Below are positions 60,801 to 64,000 of a stretch of 64,000 nucleotides of DNA, in pieces. The stretch lies in assembly GCF_001522545.3 (NCBI RefSeq), contig NC_031774.1, positions 22,058,566 through 22,122,565 of the forward strand, read 5' to 3'. The position numbers and the translations under genes are program-made. Position 1 is the stretch's first letter. Each line of letters starts with the position of its first letter. The notes under the pieces are model-generated. The model was not told the origin of the DNA and made no database searches. It saw only the letters and a list, made by a program, of their open reading frames with translations. The stretch comes from Parus major. Lineage: Eukaryota; Chordata; Aves; Passeriformes; Paridae.

Positions 60801-62842
60801 TTTTGCATTGCTCACAGGAATCAGTGAATTCCTGAATGCTAATTGCATTACCTGGTTAGCTGTAAGCTCCACTCTGGCCTCCTTCCCTTTTGTGTGGGAG
60901 AATTACTGGGAAGGTAAGAACGAAATTTCTGCCCTTCCTGGCATTTCAAGGAAATGTCACACTTTTGACAAAGCTCAGTAACTTTGGTCCTAGGTGAATG
61001 CTGTCAAAAATAGCTCCTCTTTTTTGATCAGCTCTTCCTCACTCCCTCCCTCTCTGGTTCTCAATGAATGATTCAGGATCTGTATACATAAGCTATCTGT
61101 GCAATGGTTGGCTCTCTCAGGTCCCAGATGACGCAAATTCAGCTTTCACTGCACATCCTCAGCTCAAACTGGGGCACTGTTCAGCAGTACTGCTGGTGTT
61201 AACCTTGTGCTATCAGCCTGGAGAAGAAATGAATGCTGTCTTGTTTCTGTGTGTGGTTGTGAAGCTGGACCAAGGCAGAATTCCCTGTATATCAGGACTC
61301 CATCAGGTGCACTGGAGTAACAATTTATCATTGCTGTGAACAGGCTGTTCTTGGGTATTGCTAAAAAAGCAGATGCTTCAGGATGGGGGGAGAGGGGGAG
61401 GGTACAGCTCTTAGGCAAATATTGAGTCTCGTGCTTGAAGTTTAATAAACTCATTCAGGCCACCCATTTGTTTCTGTTGCCTCTGTCCCTGACAGATTTT
61501 TTTTTTATTTTTTTTTAGTGTGGGCAATCGTATTAGTATTTGAGTGGTCATCAGATAAATCAGCACTATTGGAAATCAGAAATGCCAGCTCTGTACTCTG
61601 TGTCTGTGGCCAGCTTAGTGGAGAGCCCTGACCCCAATGGTGACAGGCAATAATTTGTTTCATTGTGTGTAGTGGCGGTGCTGGTGTTGTTTTGCATTGC
61701 TCAGCCGTACCACAGCAGATTACAAGAGGTGCCACTTGCTGTGATGGACCAGCAGCAGCAGTAGCAGCATCCTGCTGCCATGTTAAGTGAACTGCTGCTG
61801 CTAGAACAACCTAGCTCATGGCAGGGAGAAGGTTCCTGAGGAAATGTGCAAGAAATTAGTGCACGTGAAGCATCCCCTGTACCCACTTCAAGAACTGTTG
61901 GAATTCTTCCCTCCATTTTTCCTGTCTGTGCAACTGTGAAGATGTGGATAAGGAAGAAAAGGAAGGTTTTGATGTTTAGGGAAACCAACATGGTGCAATG
62001 AATGATATTTTGACATCTCCCAGAACAAATAGCACCAGATTGATTCCAGTAAGTATAAGTGTCCTTCAGTCCAGCATTCCAGCCCCAACAATGTATTTCA
62101 GTCCTAACTTCCCTGGGGTGCCCTACCACCCCCAGCTTTGCAGAGTCACTCCATAGGGCTCTGTAAGCACTCTGATATTTCAGCTCTTGCCACTCTGGTC
62201 CTGTATCACTAATTCTCAGAAGCTCACACACCTTTTTCTAGACATAACATTTGAATTACAGATGACAGTGTCAGATTGTCATCTAACTGGGGAGGAGTTG
62301 AGGGACTTGTGACACATGAAGGGCTGGGAGCAATAAACAGAAGGGCTTCTGGTATGATGAGCTACAGACCAGTACAGAGCTGTGCTGAGTGATCTCTGCA
62401 GTCACACATCACCCCTCCAAACAAATAAAGCCACCAACCCATCTGCAGCTCTCTAGGACAAGAGCTTCTCTTGTCCAAACTCTTAATCATTAGGGTTTCT
62501 GAACTACTGACACAGACTGAATCCATACCTTCTCTGGGCTCTTTAGCCTTTCCCACTGGGCTTTCCCAAAGGATTCCTCCATTTCAGCAAGGTTCAGTTT
62601 GAGTTCCCCCACAATGCTGTGCCTGGAGAACTTGTCACAGTTCCTCAGGGTGAGGGTCAGTGTCCCTCCTGGCATCTCCTCCTCTGTTAATGGGAATCGC
62701 AGCACCTCCTCCCAAAGGGTGTGAAGTACCTTCTTCTTCAGCTCTGTCTGGGCCTCAGCAATACCAGCCTTGCTCTCCAGCGTGCCCAGTATGTAGCAGT
62801 GGCAGCCAGCATCTTGGTCCCCACTCATTCTGCCATGCATAG
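57586..62842 (-). CDS. SYT13: SYT13, synaptotagmin-13, C-terminal three exons (partial)
   Basis: Coding join on the - strand: complement of 62529-62842, 58605-58734 and 57586-57890. This gives about 248 residues, compared with about 426 for the human protein. The 5' exons (transmembrane segment and linker) lie beyond the right edge. The visible part is most of C2A (GCHCYILGTLESKAGIAEAQ ... TLTLRNCDKFSRHSIVGELK) and all of C2B (GEVLLSISYLPAANRLLVVI ... KKKQTKRAKHKINPVWNEMI ... HWEEMLRNP, AMWHQLHM), matching human SYT13 closely. SYT13 is an atypical synaptotagmin of vesicle and membrane trafficking. The acidic Ca2+-binding loop residues usual in C2B (SDPYVK type) are replaced here by SDVSVKV, which agrees with the family's Ca2+ independence. 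Neighbour and convergent orientation to PRDM11 match the human locus. Confidence 0.95.
57945..58400 (-). mobile_element. CR1 LINE 3' fragment in last SYT13 intron
   Basis: Antisense CR1 end. GTTGGAAGGGACCCATCAGG and GAGTCCAGCTCCTGGCCCTG mark the 3' part at the low end. TGCCCAGGAGAGAGAAGCGA, GAGGTCTCCCCTCAGTCTCT and CTCCAGGCTGAACAGAGCAA follow, all standard CR1 3'-region strings read in reverse. It fills most of the 714-bp intron between SYT13's last two exons and is in the same orientation as SYT13. Confidence 0.92.
58605..58734 (-). CDS. SYT13: SYT13 penultimate coding exon (start of C2B)
   Basis: On the - strand the acceptor TCTATTTCCAG lies before 58734 and the donor GTAAGT follows 58605. 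The 130-bp exon, found by its match to human SYT13, encodes EPSTGHGEVLLSISYLPAAN and RLLVVIIKAKNLHSKQLKDL, then LGS and the first base of Asp. No ORF of useful length marks it. Confidence 0.95.
58735..62528. other. SYT13: SYT13 intron
   Basis: A 3.8-kb intron with GTATGG donor (complement of 62523-62528) and TTTCCAG acceptor. No exon, CR1 copy or RNA recognised. A polypyrimidine run (CCCTTTTCCCCTTTTTCCCT) lies at about 59399-59430 and a T-rich tract at about 61497-61517. Confidence 0.55.
62529..62842 (-). CDS. SYT13: SYT13 coding exon (C2A)
   Basis: On the - strand the acceptor CATCTTTTCCAG precedes 62842 and the donor GAAG|GTATGG follows 62529. The exon is 314 bp, entered in phase with CT completing a split codon, then MHGRMSGDQDAGCHCYILGT, AEAQTELKKKVLHTLWEEVL, TLTLTLRNCDKFSRHSIVGE and WERLKSPEK. 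The C2A core strings match human SYT13. Confidence 0.94.
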
Positions 62843-64000
62843 CTGGAAAAGATGGATGGTAAGGACCTCTCACAAAGGACAGCCCTGAAGTATCTATGGC
62901 TAAATCACTTGTTTCATGTTCAGATAAAACAGCTGCACAGACATTGACCCCTGCTCCTGCCTGCATGGGGGCAGATTAAGCTGTGAGACCATGCTGTGGT
63001 GTTTTCCTCAGGCTGCACAATGTCCCTGTCCTTGTGCCACTGCAGACAGATGCTACCAGTGTTTGGGAGAGCAACAGCTGAGATCAAGGAAACACATTCT
63101 GTTGAAAGATGCAGAACAGCACTGAAATGAGGCAGCATGAAACAGGAATTGGCAGTTCTCACTTACTTTTACCTCGGCACACACAAAAAAAGCTTCTTAC
63201 AATGACTTTAAAAGCAGGAAGGTCAGTCACAGACATCAGAGATGGGATAGAGCTTCCCTTGGCACACATCCATCCCTCCAGGCCAATATAGGATATGTCT
63301 AAGGGTTATTGCATTCTGCTGGTGCAACCTCTGGTAAATGAATCCATCAGAAGCCGTCCCACAGCCCAAAAGACCTGTGTCAAGAAACATTCATCCCTAA
63401 TTTTATATCCCTTTTAGGCTGAAAAGCCTAGAGGGAGAATGGCATTTCACACTCCTTCAGCTGCATCAACAGAATTGCACTCCTTCTCCAGCAGCAAGAG
63501 GAACACACCCTCCTCCAAGGGGTCATGGAATATGACAGCTTTGAGGGAAAAGCTGTTGTCCTTGCTGCAGCCAGTCCAAGGACAGCTGCTGCTGAGTGGC
63601 CAGGAGCCATGGGTTCTCAGGGGAGCAGCACTGGGGAGCAGAGCCAGGTCCTGTGCACAGGAGTGCCAGGGTGGCAGCCAGCCGGCATGGGTGGCCATCC
63701 TGAAGGGGAGCTGTGGGCTTGCTGCTGGCAGGAGGCCCACAGCTGTAGCTGCCATTCAGCACCCTTTCAATTCTCATCTCAGAGGGTGTGATTTGATTAG
63801 GTTTCCACAGAGATCTACGCTGCGCATGAATTATTCAGTCAGCTTATTTTACTCTCCCAGAGGAACTGATGATGCTCCAGCCCTGAGTGGAGGAGCTGTT
63901 ACAGTTGTCAGAGAGTGACACAGAGCCTGGCAGCCTGGCCAGGCACTGCCAGAGGGACTTTTCTCAAAATAAGTCTGGTATCTCCAGCTCAGGCTTTGAC
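62843..64000. other. SYT13: SYT13 intron, runs off the window
   Basis: I looked on the - strand for the preceding SYT13 exon (the KLHYCLDYDCQKAELFV-like part) and did not find it, so it should lie to the right of the window. Open frames at 63439-63918 (+) and 63447-63755 (-) show no recognisable domain. Confidence 0.5.

Noticed and set aside
63439..63918. 159-aa + frame and 102-aa - frame near the right edge, tested as a SYT13 exon
   Set aside because: Neither matches SYT13 N-terminal or C2A sequence in any frame, and no paired splice sites fit.

Overview
This window looks like bird nuclear DNA. The coding sequence is split into exons with GT/AG splice sites. The recognisable interspersed repeats are CR1 LINE 3' ends (tails of the ATTCTATGATTC type), and the gene order PRDM11 (+) then SYT13 (-) matches the vertebrate arrangement on human 11p11.2. 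No bacterial, plasmid or CRISPR features apply. All gene names come from recognising protein sequence by eye; no search was run.

Layout. Bases 1-620 are a GC-rich 16-17 bp minisatellite. From 620 to 17 kb I see no coding exon, only a cluster of CR1 tails at 13.4-14.3 kb. From 17.0 to 41.06 kb lies PRDM11, with seven coding exons on the + strand. Exons 1-5 encode the N-terminus, a zinc knuckle and the PR/SET domain. Exon 6 encodes a basic, acidic and coiled-coil linker. Exon 7 is a single uninterrupted 2.16 kb exon encoding a TTF/BED-like zinc finger followed by a full-length hAT-type transposase body. The joined frame is open for 1184 aa, so the bird gene encodes a PR/SET-hAT transposase fusion. 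Reading through the exon 6 donor gives a second, short isoform of 512 aa with its own poly(A) signal. The 14.5 kb fourth intron carries a nested same-strand two-exon gene (25062-27681, 331 aa) for a Myb/SANT-like DNA-binding protein of the kind associated with PIF/Harbinger elements.

Downstream of the PRDM11 stop, 41.06-48.1 kb is a probable 7 kb 3' UTR. It is rich in TA, TTTG and GTTTT simple repeats, has a small CpG-dense island at 47.4-47.65 kb, and ends at AATAAA 48098. From 48.1 to 57.5 kb is intergenic, with a 1 kb antisense CR1 copy that retains a decayed reverse-transcriptase segment. From 57.5 kb to the right edge is the 3' half of SYT13 on the - strand: the last three coding exons (C2A and C2B), converging on PRDM11. 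The N-terminal SYT13 exons lie outside the window.

In function, PRDM11 and the nested gene would both be nuclear DNA-associated proteins whose DNA-binding parts derive from DNA transposons. SYT13 is a membrane-trafficking protein unrelated to them. The most notable system here is the transposase capture by PRDM11, together with the nested transposon-like Myb gene.
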